Positions 8,264 through 17,313 of a stretch of 64,000 bases of DNA are shown here, in pieces (position 1 is the first letter of the stretch; each line of letters opens with the position of its first letter). Source of the stretch: Paraburkholderia agricolaris (lineage in GTDB: Bacteria > Pseudomonadota > Gammaproteobacteria > Burkholderiales > Burkholderiaceae); NCBI RefSeq assembly GCF_009455635.1, contig NZ_QPER01000002.1, positions 2,046,001 through 2,110,000 on the forward strand, read 5' to 3'. Both the position numbers and the translations under genes were made by a program. The notes below the pieces were generated by a model. That model had not been told where the DNA came from. It did no database searches and saw only the letters and a list, made by a program, of their open reading frames with translations.

Positions 8264-10786
8264 TCAGCGCCCGGTTGCGGCGAACTCGGACTGCGCGTCG
8301 TCGAGCGCCGGCAGGGAAATCGTGAAAGCCGTGCCCTCGCCAGGCGCGCTGACCACTTCGACATCGCCGCCATGCCGCGTCACGACCGTCTTGACGAACG
8401 CCATGCCCAATCCCGCACCACCCACTTCCGGCCGCTCCGTCTCGTGAAAGCGCCGGAAGCGCTCGAACAGACCTGCCTGCTGCTCCTTCGGAATACCGTA
8501 GCCTTCGTCGCGAATCGTACACGACACGCGCTTCGCCGCGCCGGGCGCACCCGCCCGAACCTGCCCGCCTGCTGCATTGAGACTCGTCAGGCTATACGTG
8601 ATTCGCGTGTCCGGCGGACTGTACTTGACCGCATTGTTCAGAATGTTCACGAGTGCGCGGGTCATCAGCGAGCGGTCGGCGCAGATCCAGTGACCGTCGT
8701 CCTCCGCGCCCGCCGCCTCGCCGTGCGTATCGGTTTGCAGCGTGATGCGTTTGGCGTGCGCCTGCGGCCAGACCTCGTCGCTGGCGTCGATCATCAGCTC
8801 GGTCATGCTCACCGGTTCGAGCGCGTAAGTCTGCGATTCGGCGCGCGCAAGCTGCACGAAATCGTCGGCGAGTGTCAGCGCACGCTGCGCATAGCGCTCG
8901 ATGCGCTCCAGCAGGCCACGCGCCAGCACCGGCTCGCTGCGCGCCCGTTCGATCTCCACCAGCGCCAGAATCGAAGCCTGCGGCGAGCGCATATCGTGCG
9001 ACAGCAGCCGCAACGCGTCTTCCCGCTGGCGCTCAGCTGCATGCAAGGCAGACACGTCGACCAGACCCGCGATCCACCCTGTGGTCTCACCTTGCTCGTT
9101 CGTGCAGTTCGCATAGCGCAGCAGATGGTCGCGCGCATGGGTATCGCGCACCTCGACGCCTTGCGCCATCAGCGCGGCGAACTCGCGGCGCGCGGGATCG
9201 AGCAGCGCCGGCCACTGGGCATGCGCCAGCAGATTGTTTTCGGCGTCCGAGGCCGTGCCGCTGTCGATGGTCTTGACCAGCGTCAGGCCGCCCAGCACCT
9301 CCCGCATCGGCCGGCCTTCCGGCAACGGCGCACCGAGGCGCGCGAAATGCGCCTTGGCCGCATGGTTCGCGATCAGCACGATACCCTGCACGTCGCTCAC
9401 GAGAATCGGCTCAGGCATGCTGTCCAGGCTGTCCCACACAAAGCGCTTCATGTCCTGCACGCGCTGCGCGGCCTGCGCCATCAGCGCCATATGCTGTTCC
9501 AGCACGTCGCCGCCGAACTCGCGGCGGCGTTGCGGCGTTTCCGGCAGGAGGTGAGGCTCGTCCGCAAGGCGTTGCAGTTCGCCGCGCAGATACGCCATCG
9601 TCATTTCGAGGCGCCGCCAGTTCCAGATCGGATACACCACGAGCAGGCTGAAGATCGCCGGTACCGGCGACATCCAGAGCCGCGCGCCGTACAGCAAGAC
9701 CGCGCTGCCGGCGGTGGCGACCATGCCCAACGCCACGGTCAGCAGCAACGAGCGGCGCGGCGACAACACCAGAAAGCCGGCGAGCAGCGCGGCGAGCGGT
9801 GCCAGCGACACCGCGAACAGCATCCACGGCTCGGCGGGCTCGATCTCACGGCCGGTCAGCAGCGTATCGAGCACGTTGGCGTGGATATAGACGCCGGGCA
9901 GCGGCCCTAACTCGCCGGACACCGGCGTCGCAAAGCGGTCGTACAGGCCGGAGGCGGTCACGCCGATCAATACGATGCGCCCGCGCAGCTTGTCCGCCGG
10001 CACGTCGCCGGCGAGCACGCTGGCAAAACTCAGCTTCGCGAAATTCTGCGCGTTCGGACCGAAGGGGATCAGGAAGCGGCCTTCGCCTTCATCATTGTCA
10101 TCGTTGCTGGATGAGGCCGCCGCCTCGCCGGACGACTGCCTGCGCGGCCAGTCGTCGACGCGCAGCGTGCCACGCTCGACGTCCCGTGCGACCGGCACCA
10201 TCAATTGCGGCCAGCGTGAATCGGCATCGCCCTCGAACCGGGCGACGCTGCGCACGATACCGTCGTTGTCGACTTCAAGATTGATATGCCCCATGCCGGC
10301 CGCCGCATGCGCAAGCGGCGCCACCGGTTCGACCACGGCGTGCCGGCCCGTGCTGTCCGGCGGTGTAAGCAGCATGGGCAGATAGGTGGGGCTCAGGGCG
10401 ATCGCGCGGGCGAGCTGGTCGTCTTCCGGATTGGCTTCGGTGAAGAGCACGTCGTAGATCACCGCGGCGGGCTTCGCCTTCGCGATCTGTTCGAGCAGCC
10501 GCGCGTGGACGCTGCGCGGCCATGGCCAGCGGCCAAGCTGCGCGATGCTGGCGTTGTCGATTTCGACCACCACGATGTCGCGCAGCAACGGTTGCGCGCG
10601 CAGGCTAAGAAAGCGGTCGTAGACCAGGTTGTCGACGCTGGCGGTCAAACGGCCGAGCGAGCTGAGCAGAATCACCGCAATGCCGAGGCAACCGATACCG
10701 GCCCATTCCAGCAGGAAGCGGCGCCCGGCGCGCCGCCCGAGGCGGGCGCGCGGGTCGAGACTCAGGCGCGTGGGTGGGTTCGGCAA
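8264..10786 (-). CDS. CHASE2-domain sensor histidine kinase
   Basis: An 840-residue membrane kinase. One N-terminal membrane helix (about residues 27-45) leads into a periplasmic CHASE2 domain (about 50-310). Three closely spaced helices follow (about 315-390), then a PAS-like domain (about 440-580), a HisKA domain with His in RLLSHDMRSPQAS, and a HATPase domain with the N box NILNNAVKYSP, DEGYGIP and GGAGLGMAFVK. It should autophosphorylate in response to an extracytoplasmic signal and pass phosphate to the response regulator encoded two genes upstream. The start is a TTG at 10786; an in-frame stop just upstream excludes an earlier start. A hairpin separates it from the LysM/FecR gene. Confidence 0.9.
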   Translation of the reverse strand: MPNPPTRLSLDPRARLGRRAGRRFLLEWAGIGCLGIAVILLSSLGRLTASVDNLVYDRFLSLRAQPLLRDIVVVEIDNASIAQLGRWPWPRSVHARLLEQIAKAKPAAVIYDVLFTEANPEDDQLARAIALSPTYLPMLLTPPDSTGRHAVVEPVAPLAHAAAGMGHINLEVDNDGIVRSVARFEGDADSRWPQLMVPVARDVERGTLRVDDWPRRQSSGEAAASSSNDDNDEGEGRFLIPFGPNAQNFAKLSFASVLAGDVPADKLRGRIVLIGVTASGLYDRFATPVSGELGPLPGVYIHANVLDTLLTGREIEPAEPWMLFAVSLAPLAALLAGFLVLSPRRSLLLTVALGMVATAGSAVLLYGARLWMSPVPAIFSLLVVYPIWNWRRLEMTMAYLRGELQRLADEPHLLPETPQRRREFGGDVLEQHMALMAQAAQRVQDMKRFVWDSLDSMPEPILVSDVQGIVLIANHAAKAHFARLGAPLPEGRPMREVLGGLTLVKTIDSGTASDAENNLLAHAQWPALLDPARREFAALMAQGVEVRDTHARDHLLRYANCTNEQGETTGWIAGLVDVSALHAAERQREDALRLLSHDMRSPQASILALVEIERARSEPVLARGLLERIERYAQRALTLADDFVQLARAESQTYALEPVSMTELMIDASDEVWPQAHAKRITLQTDTHGEAAGAEDDGHWICADRSLMTRALVNILNNAVKYSPPDTRITYSLTSLNAAGGQVRAGAPGAAKRVSCTIRDEGYGIPKEQQAGLFERFRRFHETERPEVGGAGLGMAFVKTVVTRHGGDVEVVSAPGEGTAFTISLPALDDAQSEFAATGR

Positions 10787-10809
10787 AGCGTGGCGTGGTT
10801 GAGGGCTAA

Positions 10810-10837
10810 GGGACCGGCGGGTTGCCGGCGCGGTCCC
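10810..10837. other. Hairpin between LysM/FecR and CHASE2 kinase genes
   Basis: GGGACCG and CGGTCCC arms enclose a GC-rich, partly self-complementary 14-base middle. It lies within the 66-base gap of the operon and is not followed by a T-run on either strand. It could be an mRNA-stability or attenuation element; its function is unknown. Confidence 0.4.
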
Positions 10838-10852
10838 GTGAATCTACCAGCG

Positions 10853-12307
10853 TCAGCGTGCAAGCGTAAACGAGCGGACCGAACTGCTCTTCTCGTAGAA
10901 GCGGCCGTTCTCGAACTGCTCGGCGACGACCGTCCAGTAGTAGACACCGGCCGACAGATCGCTTACCACGATCTCGCCGCCGCTCAGATCGGTCCGGTCG
11001 ACGAGCGGATGGTGCAGATCGGCGCTCGTAGCCAGCACGAAGCGAAAGCGCGTTTCGACCGTGGAACGGCTGACGAACCAGCGGAACTCGTAATCGCGGC
11101 TGCCGGCACGCGGTCCCGCCGACGCAGCCAGACCCAGTTGACGCCGCTCGAAACCATATACCTGAGGCAGGCCTTCGAGACCGTTCGCATCGATCGCGGC
11201 AATCCGGACGAAATACGTGCCGTCGGCCAGTTCGCCGAAGTCCGCATGCGGCGCACTCACGCGCAGATCGCGGATCAGATCGAGCTGATCGGCATCGCGC
11301 GCAATCTGCACGCGATAAGCCACGGCGGGGCTGGCGGGTACGAGGTCGAAAGCGACGGTTTTGCCGTCCTGTACTTTGGCCGGGTCGACGAGCGCCGGCG
11401 CGGCCAGCAATTGCACCGGCGCGCCAATCGCGCTGCCTGCCCGCGTGACACTGCCAAAGCGTGCCTTGACGAGTTGCGCGGACGCCTGCAGCGGCACGCC
11501 GGGTGGCGGCGCATAGGCCTCGCCGCCGGCTGCGGCCGGATCGACGCCGACCGCGCCGTCCAGCACTTCCACTGCGGTGGTTTGCTCGTCGCCATCGTAG
11601 GCGACCTTGAAACGCGTTCCGCGCACGCCGGCTACAACCGACGGCGAACGGATCTGGAAGCGGTCGTCCTTTTTGGTGGCATGCGTGACTTCGCTGGCGA
11701 CTTCGCCGCGCCGCAGACCGAGTACGCGATCTCCCGAGCCGGTCAGTACTGTGCGCCGCAGCTTGTCGATGTCGAGCAGGCCGTCCGGCGACATGGTGAC
11801 GTGCGAGCCGTCCGGCAACTCCAGCGTGACAAAACCGTTGTGGCCCGTACGGATGCGGTCCCCCTCGCCAAGCGTCGTGCCGGCTGCGAGCGGTGTGTAA
11901 GGATTATTGCCAGAAGCGCGCTCGGCCGGACCACTCGTCGCGATCACGCGGGCCGACTCGGGATCCTGTTTGAGCCGGTCGGCCGGCAGCCGCAGCGAGA
12001 TTCCGGCCGGCATGCGGCGTGGTGCGGGCACATGATTCAAACGGCTCAACATGGCCCAATCGCCGGCGTCGCGTAGATAGCGGCCAGCGATTTCATACAG
12101 TGTGTCACCCTCGTGGGTCACGTAGGACACGTAAACCGGCGCCGTCGTTCGGGCGCGTTGCTTCGGCGCGCGGGACGATTGCGCATCCGCCGACAGCGGC
12201 GCAAAGCACGTCAGCGCGATCAGGCCGGCCGCGGCCAGCAGCGCGCCGGCACGGCGCCCCGGTAAGCCTGCGCAACCGGGCGCTACCGCCTCGAAAGAAA
12301 CCGTCAC
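10853..12307 (-). CDS. Secreted LysM-FecR domain protein
   Basis: A 484-residue exported protein. A signal peptide lies around residues 18-43. A LysM domain follows (about 58-108, GDTLYEIAGRYL to SLRLPADRL), then a FecR-type domain (about 135-250, TLELPDGSHVTMSPDGLL to VVAGVRGTRF). The C-terminus is beta-rich and resembles fibronectin-III repeats. LysM suggests peptidoglycan binding. The FecR domain here is periplasmic and not attached to a cytoplasmic anti-sigma segment, so a FecI/FecR role is unlikely. It starts with GTG at 12307 and overlaps the response-regulator stop by 4 bases, which argues for coupled expression and a role as accessory or signal-presenting partner of the CHASE2 kinase. 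Confidence 0.85.
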   Translation of the reverse strand: MTVSFEAVAPGCAGLPGRRAGALLAAAGLIALTCFAPLSADAQSSRAPKQRARTTAPVYVSYVTHEGDTLYEIAGRYLRDAGDWAMLSRLNHVPAPRRMPAGISLRLPADRLKQDPESARVIATSGPAERASGNNPYTPLAAGTTLGEGDRIRTGHNGFVTLELPDGSHVTMSPDGLLDIDKLRRTVLTGSGDRVLGLRRGEVASEVTHATKKDDRFQIRSPSVVAGVRGTRFKVAYDGDEQTTAVEVLDGAVGVDPAAAGGEAYAPPPGVPLQASAQLVKARFGSVTRAGSAIGAPVQLLAAPALVDPAKVQDGKTVAFDLVPASPAVAYRVQIARDADQLDLIRDLRVSAPHADFGELADGTYFVRIAAIDANGLEGLPQVYGFERRQLGLAASAGPRAGSRDYEFRWFVSRSTVETRFRFVLATSADLHHPLVDRTDLSGGEIVVSDLSAGVYYWTVVAEQFENGRFYEKSSSVRSFTLAR

Positions 12308-13044
12308 GCGTCCCCCAATTCGGGGCGCTGCTGTTCGGCCACCGCCGGCGGCGTGCCGGATTCGATCCGCTCGAGCCGGTACCCATAGCCATAGATCGGT
12401 GTCAGACGGTAGCCGTGCTCCGGGCGCAAGCCAAGCTTGCTGCGCAGCATCGACACGTGCGTGTCCATGGTGCGCGACGGAATATCCGTGGCCTGCTTCC
12501 AGATCACGTCGAGAATATGTGCGCGCGACAAAGGCCGGCTCAGGTGCTGGAATAGCAGCAGCGCGAGTTCGAACTCCTTCTGCGTGACGGCGACGGTCGC
12601 GCCGCGCACCACCACGTGCTTCGCGCCCAGATCGAATTCGAATTCGCCGAAAACCTCTTTCGACGCCGGCGGCTTCAGGTGATAGGCCCGGCGCAGCAAT
12701 GAGCCGACGCGCGCCAGCAGAACCGCCGCGGAGACCGGCTTGACGACGTAATCGTCCGCGCCCGTGTTGAGGATCGAGGTGATATCGGTTTCGCGGCCGC
12801 GGCTCGTCATGAACAGCACCGGCAAACGCTCGGAGAGGCTTTCGCGCACCCAGCGCAACACCTCTTCGCCCGACATGTCAGGCACGTTCCAGTCCAGCAC
12901 CAGAAGGTCGAAGGTCTGTCGCCGCAATTGCCGCACCAGTTCGCGGCCCGCTCCGAAAGCGTGACAGACGTGGCCGGCCGCCGACAGCGTTTGGCAAACA
13001 AGATCGGCTTGCGCCGAATCGTCATCCAGAACTGCAATTCTCAT
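12304..13044 (-). CDS. OmpR-family response regulator
   Basis: A 246-residue response regulator. The receiver domain has the acidic pair DDD at residues 7-9, phospho-acceptor Asp51 (LLVLDWNVPD) and the conserved Lys in YVVKPV. The winged-helix DNA-binding domain covers about residues 130-230 (TQKEFELALLL, RTMDTHVSMLRSKLGL, YGYGYRL). ATG at 13044 is preferred over a TTG four codons upstream, because the receiver domain begins at MRIAVLDDD. It is the first gene of the operon, and its cognate kinase is presumably the CHASE2 protein. Its targets are unknown. Confidence 0.92.
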   Translation of the reverse strand: MRIAVLDDDSAQADLVCQTLSAAGHVCHAFGAGRELVRQLRRQTFDLLVLDWNVPDMSGEEVLRWVRESLSERLPVLFMTSRGRETDITSILNTGADDYVVKPVSAAVLLARVGSLLRRAYHLKPPASKEVFGEFEFDLGAKHVVVRGATVAVTQKEFELALLLFQHLSRPLSRAHILDVIWKQATDIPSRTMDTHVSMLRSKLGLRPEHGYRLTPIYGYGYRLERIESGTPPAVAEQQRPELGDA

Positions 13045-13641
13045 AAAACCCCGCAACGCGACATGGTCCTTGGTAACTAACGGCCGGTGAACCGGCAGAT
13101 GACCGGGATGACGGCGCTAGCACCGACGATCCAGCTTCCAGTCTTCATCTTCGGCTGCACATTTTTTCGATTAATGGTCCCTTGCCTCGCACCCCGTTCG
13201 TTCTGCTGTCTTACTGTCTCAAAATTAGCGCGTATTTTTGGCTTTAGCGCGCTAATTATTGAGGGGGTAGATCATGATAATCGAAAACGACCCTGCTCTT
13301 TCCCGGATGCAATCATGCGGCTATCCATCCGGCACGGTTCGGTCATTGCGAACCGTTCAATGGGATTTTCCCCAAAGGTCTCTCAGGTTCCGCCCGCTAT
13401 TAAAATCGACCTCGGTGGATCGTCATTCGGGTCGGCTGGTCTCGCTCGCACGGTGATTGGCCCCGTCTGCTCTTCGTCGTAGGTGGCCCCGCCCCCAGCG
13501 ATTTGACAATTTGCGAGTCAGTATAGGAACAGTCTCAAAATAAATCGTTTAAAGATTGTTAGATCGATTGATTGAAACCCGGCTTTTGCCTGATTGGCGA
13601 GGAATCCGGCACTTTGGAGTGGATGCGCCGGCTCTAAAACC
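13045..13641. other. 597-base non-coding region upstream of the response regulator
   Basis: No open frame here looks like a gene; base composition is less GC-rich than the flanks. It must hold the promoter of the response-regulator operon (leftward) and the 3' flank of the SNF2 helicase gene. The main structure is a perfect 10-bp inverted repeat at 13223-13257. Between 13500 and 13570 there is an AT-rich patch without a convincing promoter spacing. Confidence 0.6.
13223..13257. repeat. Perfect inverted repeat AATTAGCGCG / CGCGCTAATT
   Basis: Two 10-bp arms (13223-13232 and 13248-13257) are separated by 15 bases, including the run TATTTTTGG. Arm centres are 25 bp apart. No T-run follows, so a terminator is unlikely. 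The spacing suits a dimeric regulator or a cruciform. It sits about 180 bp upstream of the response-regulator start. Confidence 0.5.
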
Positions 13642-16600
13642 TCACCGCCCGCCTTCAATCTCCGGCATCGGCGCGAATAGCGCATCGAGATCGTCGTCCG
13701 AGAACTTGGCGGCGCCGGCGGCGTCTTCAGAAAGAATGCTGTCGGCAAGTCCCGCCTTCTGTTCCTGCAATTCCACGATTTTTTCTTCGATGCTGCCCGC
13801 GGCGATCAGCTTGTAGACGAACACCGGCTTGTCCTGCCCCAGCCGATGCGCACGGTCGGTTGCCTGATTCTCGGCAGCGGGGTTCCACCACGGATCGTAG
13901 TGAATCACCGTGTCGGCAGCAGTCAGATTCAGGCCCACGCCACCCGCCTTCAGGCTGATCAGGAACAGCGGCACTTCGCCTTGCTGGAAACGCTCGACCG
14001 GTGTGACGCGGTCCGCCGTGTCGCCGGTCAGGATCACATAGGGAATCGCGGCCTCCTCCAGCGCTTCGGCAATCAGCGCCAACATGCCGGTGAACTGCGA
14101 GAACAGCAGCACGCGCCGGCCTTCCTCGATCAATTCGGGCAGCATCGACAGCAGCAAATCGAGCTTGGCCGAGCGCGTCACGCGCGTCGCCTTTTCGGTT
14201 TTTTCCGGCTTGCCGCGCTTCTCGTCCGGTTCGCCCTCTTTTCCCTCAAGCTGGACTTTCCGCACGAGACGCGGATCGCAGCAAACCTGGCGCAGCTTCA
14301 GCAACGCATCGAGCACGATGATGTGGCTGCGCGCGAGACCCTGCGCGCTGACTGCCGCCCGCACCCGCTCCTGCATCGCCGTACGCACGGTTTCGTAGAG
14401 GTCGCGCTGCGCGCCCTCCAGATCGACCGAACAGATGATGGTGGTCTTGGCCGGCAGCTCCTTGGCGACCTCGTCCTTACGACGGCGCAGCATGAACGGC
14501 CGGATGCGGCGCGCCAGCAGCGCGCGGCGCACGCCGTCGCCATTTTTCTCGATGGGATTGCGCCAGCGTTTAGTGAAATCTTTCTGACTGCCGAGAAAGC
14601 CCGGCAGCAGAAAATCGAACTGCGACCACAGTTCGCCGAGGTGATTCTCCAGCGGCGTTCCCGTCAAACACAACCGATGCCGGGCGCGCAAGCCGCGGAT
14701 CGCCTGCGCGGCTTTGGTCGTTGCATTCTTCACATACTGCGCCTCGTCGAGAATCAGCAGGTGATAGTCATGCTCGGCGAGTACCTTCTGATCGCGCCAC
14801 AGTAGCGCGTAGGTCGTGAGAATCAGTTCGTGCTCGCCGATCTGCTCGAAGCGCTCCTTGCGCTGCGGGCCGTTCAGCACCAGCACTTTCAAATCGGGTG
14901 CGAAGCGGCGCGCTTCCTCGCGCCAGTTGTGCACGAGCGTGGTGGGCACGACGATCAGCGCAGGCCGCTTGAGCCGCCCGGCTTCTTTCTCCGCGAGGAT
15001 GTGCGCGAGCGTCTGCACGGTCTTGCCGAGACCCATGTCGTCGGCGAGCACGCCGGCCAGATCGTGTTCGCGCAGAAACTGCATCCAGTTCAGTCCCTGC
15101 TGCTGATACGCGCGCAGCTCCGCCTTCAGGCCACGCGGCACCGGCACCTCGTGCAAGCCCGGGCCGGCCTGCAGACGCTGCGCCAGTTGGCGAATCGAGT
15201 CGTCGCCCTGGAACTGCCAGCGGCCCGTGCTATTCAGTGCTTCGAGCCGGCCGGCGTCGACCGAGGGCACGCGCAGCGGCGCGCCTTCGGCCAGCGTGCC
15301 GCCGAGCGCGTCGAACAGGTCCACCAGCACGCGCACCACCGGCTTCAGGCGGTCGGCGCGCAGACGCAGACGCTTGTTTTCTTCCGTCTTCAGCTCGATC
15401 GGCTCGTCGTCGGCGATGGCTTCGAGCGCGCCGCCCAGCCAGCGCCGGTCGCGGCGGAACAGATCGGCGAGCAGTGGCTCGAGCCGCACATTCCGCTCGC
15501 CGATGCGGATGCCCATCTCCAGATCGAACCAGCCGTCGCCCGCCTGCTGCGCGGTGCCGTCGATCGCGTCGATCTCGATGATGTTGTAGCGGAACTCCGG
15601 CGCCATCGTCACCCGCCAGCCCTGGCTCACGAGCTCCGGCACGGCGTCGTTGACGAAGGCCGACCAGGAGTCGGCGTCGGGCAGGCCGAGCATCGTATCG
15701 GGCAAAAGCCGCGATGCGTAGACCCGGCTGGTCGGGACTTTCTGCAGCCCGGTCTTGCGCAGTTCGAGCAAGCGCTTCTTTTCGGCGTCATAGCGCCGGC
15801 GGATATGGATGACGTCGCCACCCGGCATCGGCACCAGCGTGACGCTGCTGTCGACATTGATACTCACGCCGTCGTAATCGAAGCTGACACCGGCCAGCTC
15901 AACAGCCTCGGACTTGCGCTGCCCCGCCTTGCCGCTTGACGGCAGCGCGTGACTATTGAGCGTGAGCACCGGCACGGGGTCGACATCGATCACGCGGATC
16001 GCGGACGCTTCGTGCGTGGGCGGCAGCGGCAGGTCGGGCGCGATCTCGCGCAGCACCGAGGCGACAAGCGGTGCTTCGGCGAGCGAGATCGGCGGCATCG
16101 CGAGGTAATCGGGCAACTGCTGGAACGGCAGCGACGACTCGACGATGCCCGCTTCATTGGCGACGCCGTCCACGTACCAGACCGGCTCGGTGGGGAGCAC
16201 CATGCTGGCGCGCGGCTCGGTGCACAGCACGGGCCGCAGGCGTTCGTCCGCGAGTGGCTCCCATTCGATCCGGCCGGGCCGGTCGGCACCGCGCGACAGC
16301 GGCGTCGGCCCGTCCTGTCCCGGCGCCGGCTTGAGCTCGAAGAACAGGCGGCCCGTGAGGATCAGTTTTTGCAGCATCTCCGCGCCGCTCGTGCCGCGCA
16401 GAACGAACTGGCCGAAGTCCTCGCGCGAACGGCCGAGCCACAGGCCACGCAGGATCGACAGGTCTTCGTCGGAGACGAATCGGGGCTGCTTGAGCAGGGC
16501 CGCTTCCACGTTGCCCCAAGGCTCGTCGACTTCGACGATCGTGCCGTCGGGCGTGCAGCGTGCCCGGTACAACACGACCTCATGGCGCATGTGGAATTTG

Positions 16601-17124
16601 GACCAGTTCAGCAGATAAGCCAGGGTTTGGGTACGCGTGCCGCCCGACTTCTGGGCGACCGCATCGGCGGCCTCGGCGCGCGCGCGAAAACGCTCCAGCC
16701 AGCTGACCAGTTCGGGGCGCACGCCGGATGGCGACTGCGCTGCGGGCCCAGACCACGACTGCGGCGAGCGCGGGTAGCTGGTGGACGGGTGTGCATCGAT
16801 GTCGACGCCAGCGTCGATCTCGACATTGGTGATGTGGTCCATCTCGTCGTGATACTCGAGCTCGGCGAGCAGCAGCGCGGCGACATGCTTGCAGTTGCGC
16901 CCGACCGGACAACTGCAGTCGCTCTGCGCCCATGGTTTGCTGCCATCGGTGCGAAACCGCACCCGCGTGTGATAGGGCAACACACGGGTGCCTTGCACGT
17001 AGCCGCTGAGCGTGGCGCCGTTCCATTTCACGTTCGTGACGGCGCCGACCGAACGCGCCTTCGCGACAGTCTGGTCACCCAGCCATTCCGTAATCCTTTC
17101 CCGATCAAAGAAAACTGACGACAT
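13642..17124 (-). CDS. SWIM zinc-finger SNF2-family helicase
   Basis: A 1,160-residue DEAD/SNF2 ATPase. The N-terminal SWIM zinc finger has ligands Cys70, Cys72, Cys78 and His80 (CSCPVGRNCKH). A long central region of unknown function follows. The two RecA-like lobes are C-terminal: motif I DDMGLGKTVQTLA, motif II LILDEAQ, motif III LTGTPLEN, and motifs V/VI in GGVGLNL and ATDRAHRLGQ. Proteins of this type translocate on double-stranded DNA and remodel protein-DNA complexes; the SWIM finger may bind DNA or protein. It stands alone, with no neighbouring methylase, nuclease or defence gene that would make it part of a known defence system. Confidence 0.92.
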   Translation of the reverse strand: MSSVFFDRERITEWLGDQTVAKARSVGAVTNVKWNGATLSGYVQGTRVLPYHTRVRFRTDGSKPWAQSDCSCPVGRNCKHVAALLLAELEYHDEMDHITNVEIDAGVDIDAHPSTSYPRSPQSWSGPAAQSPSGVRPELVSWLERFRARAEAADAVAQKSGGTRTQTLAYLLNWSKFHMRHEVVLYRARCTPDGTIVEVDEPWGNVEAALLKQPRFVSDEDLSILRGLWLGRSREDFGQFVLRGTSGAEMLQKLILTGRLFFELKPAPGQDGPTPLSRGADRPGRIEWEPLADERLRPVLCTEPRASMVLPTEPVWYVDGVANEAGIVESSLPFQQLPDYLAMPPISLAEAPLVASVLREIAPDLPLPPTHEASAIRVIDVDPVPVLTLNSHALPSSGKAGQRKSEAVELAGVSFDYDGVSINVDSSVTLVPMPGGDVIHIRRRYDAEKKRLLELRKTGLQKVPTSRVYASRLLPDTMLGLPDADSWSAFVNDAVPELVSQGWRVTMAPEFRYNIIEIDAIDGTAQQAGDGWFDLEMGIRIGERNVRLEPLLADLFRRDRRWLGGALEAIADDEPIELKTEENKRLRLRADRLKPVVRVLVDLFDALGGTLAEGAPLRVPSVDAGRLEALNSTGRWQFQGDDSIRQLAQRLQAGPGLHEVPVPRGLKAELRAYQQQGLNWMQFLREHDLAGVLADDMGLGKTVQTLAHILAEKEAGRLKRPALIVVPTTLVHNWREEARRFAPDLKVLVLNGPQRKERFEQIGEHELILTTYALLWRDQKVLAEHDYHLLILDEAQYVKNATTKAAQAIRGLRARHRLCLTGTPLENHLGELWSQFDFLLPGFLGSQKDFTKRWRNPIEKNGDGVRRALLARRIRPFMLRRRKDEVAKELPAKTTIICSVDLEGAQRDLYETVRTAMQERVRAAVSAQGLARSHIIVLDALLKLRQVCCDPRLVRKVQLEGKEGEPDEKRGKPEKTEKATRVTRSAKLDLLLSMLPELIEEGRRVLLFSQFTGMLALIAEALEEAAIPYVILTGDTADRVTPVERFQQGEVPLFLISLKAGGVGLNLTAADTVIHYDPWWNPAAENQATDRAHRLGQDKPVFVYKLIAAGSIEEKIVELQEQKAGLADSILSEDAAGAAKFSDDDLDALFAPMPEIEGGR

Positions 17125-17313
17125 CAGGACCCATCCCTATTCAAGCCGGCGGGGGCAACCATGCGCGGACGCGGCAGACGGTGTACGGCGCCTGCCGGCG
17201 CGATCGCGGCCCGGCACGATTGCCCGTGATAACCGGCCATTTTACGCGTTGACGGCAATGGGCTGTGGAGACGGCTTTGAACGCGGCGCGAAGGGCCGAT
17301 GGCCTGGCTTCGC

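Noticed and set aside
10286..12076. A 596-codon rightward frame antisense to the FecR and CHASE2 genes
   Set aside because: It has a composition typical of shadow frames (Arg/His-rich, no domains) and lies across two well-supported genes.
10853..12307. FecR-domain protein as a classic FecI/FecR anti-sigma factor
   Set aside because: It has a signal peptide and LysM domain instead of a cytoplasmic sigma-binding segment, and the neighbours are a two-component pair rather than a sigma gene.
13087..13482. A 131-codon rightward frame in the region upstream of the response regulator
   Set aside because: There is no ribosome site or domain, composition is unlike the neighbours, and it contains the palindrome. 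Treated as non-coding.
13846..17118. Several long rightward frames antisense to the SNF2 helicase
   Set aside because: The helicase motifs are unmistakable on the other strand; these frames lack any recognisable domain or ribosome site.
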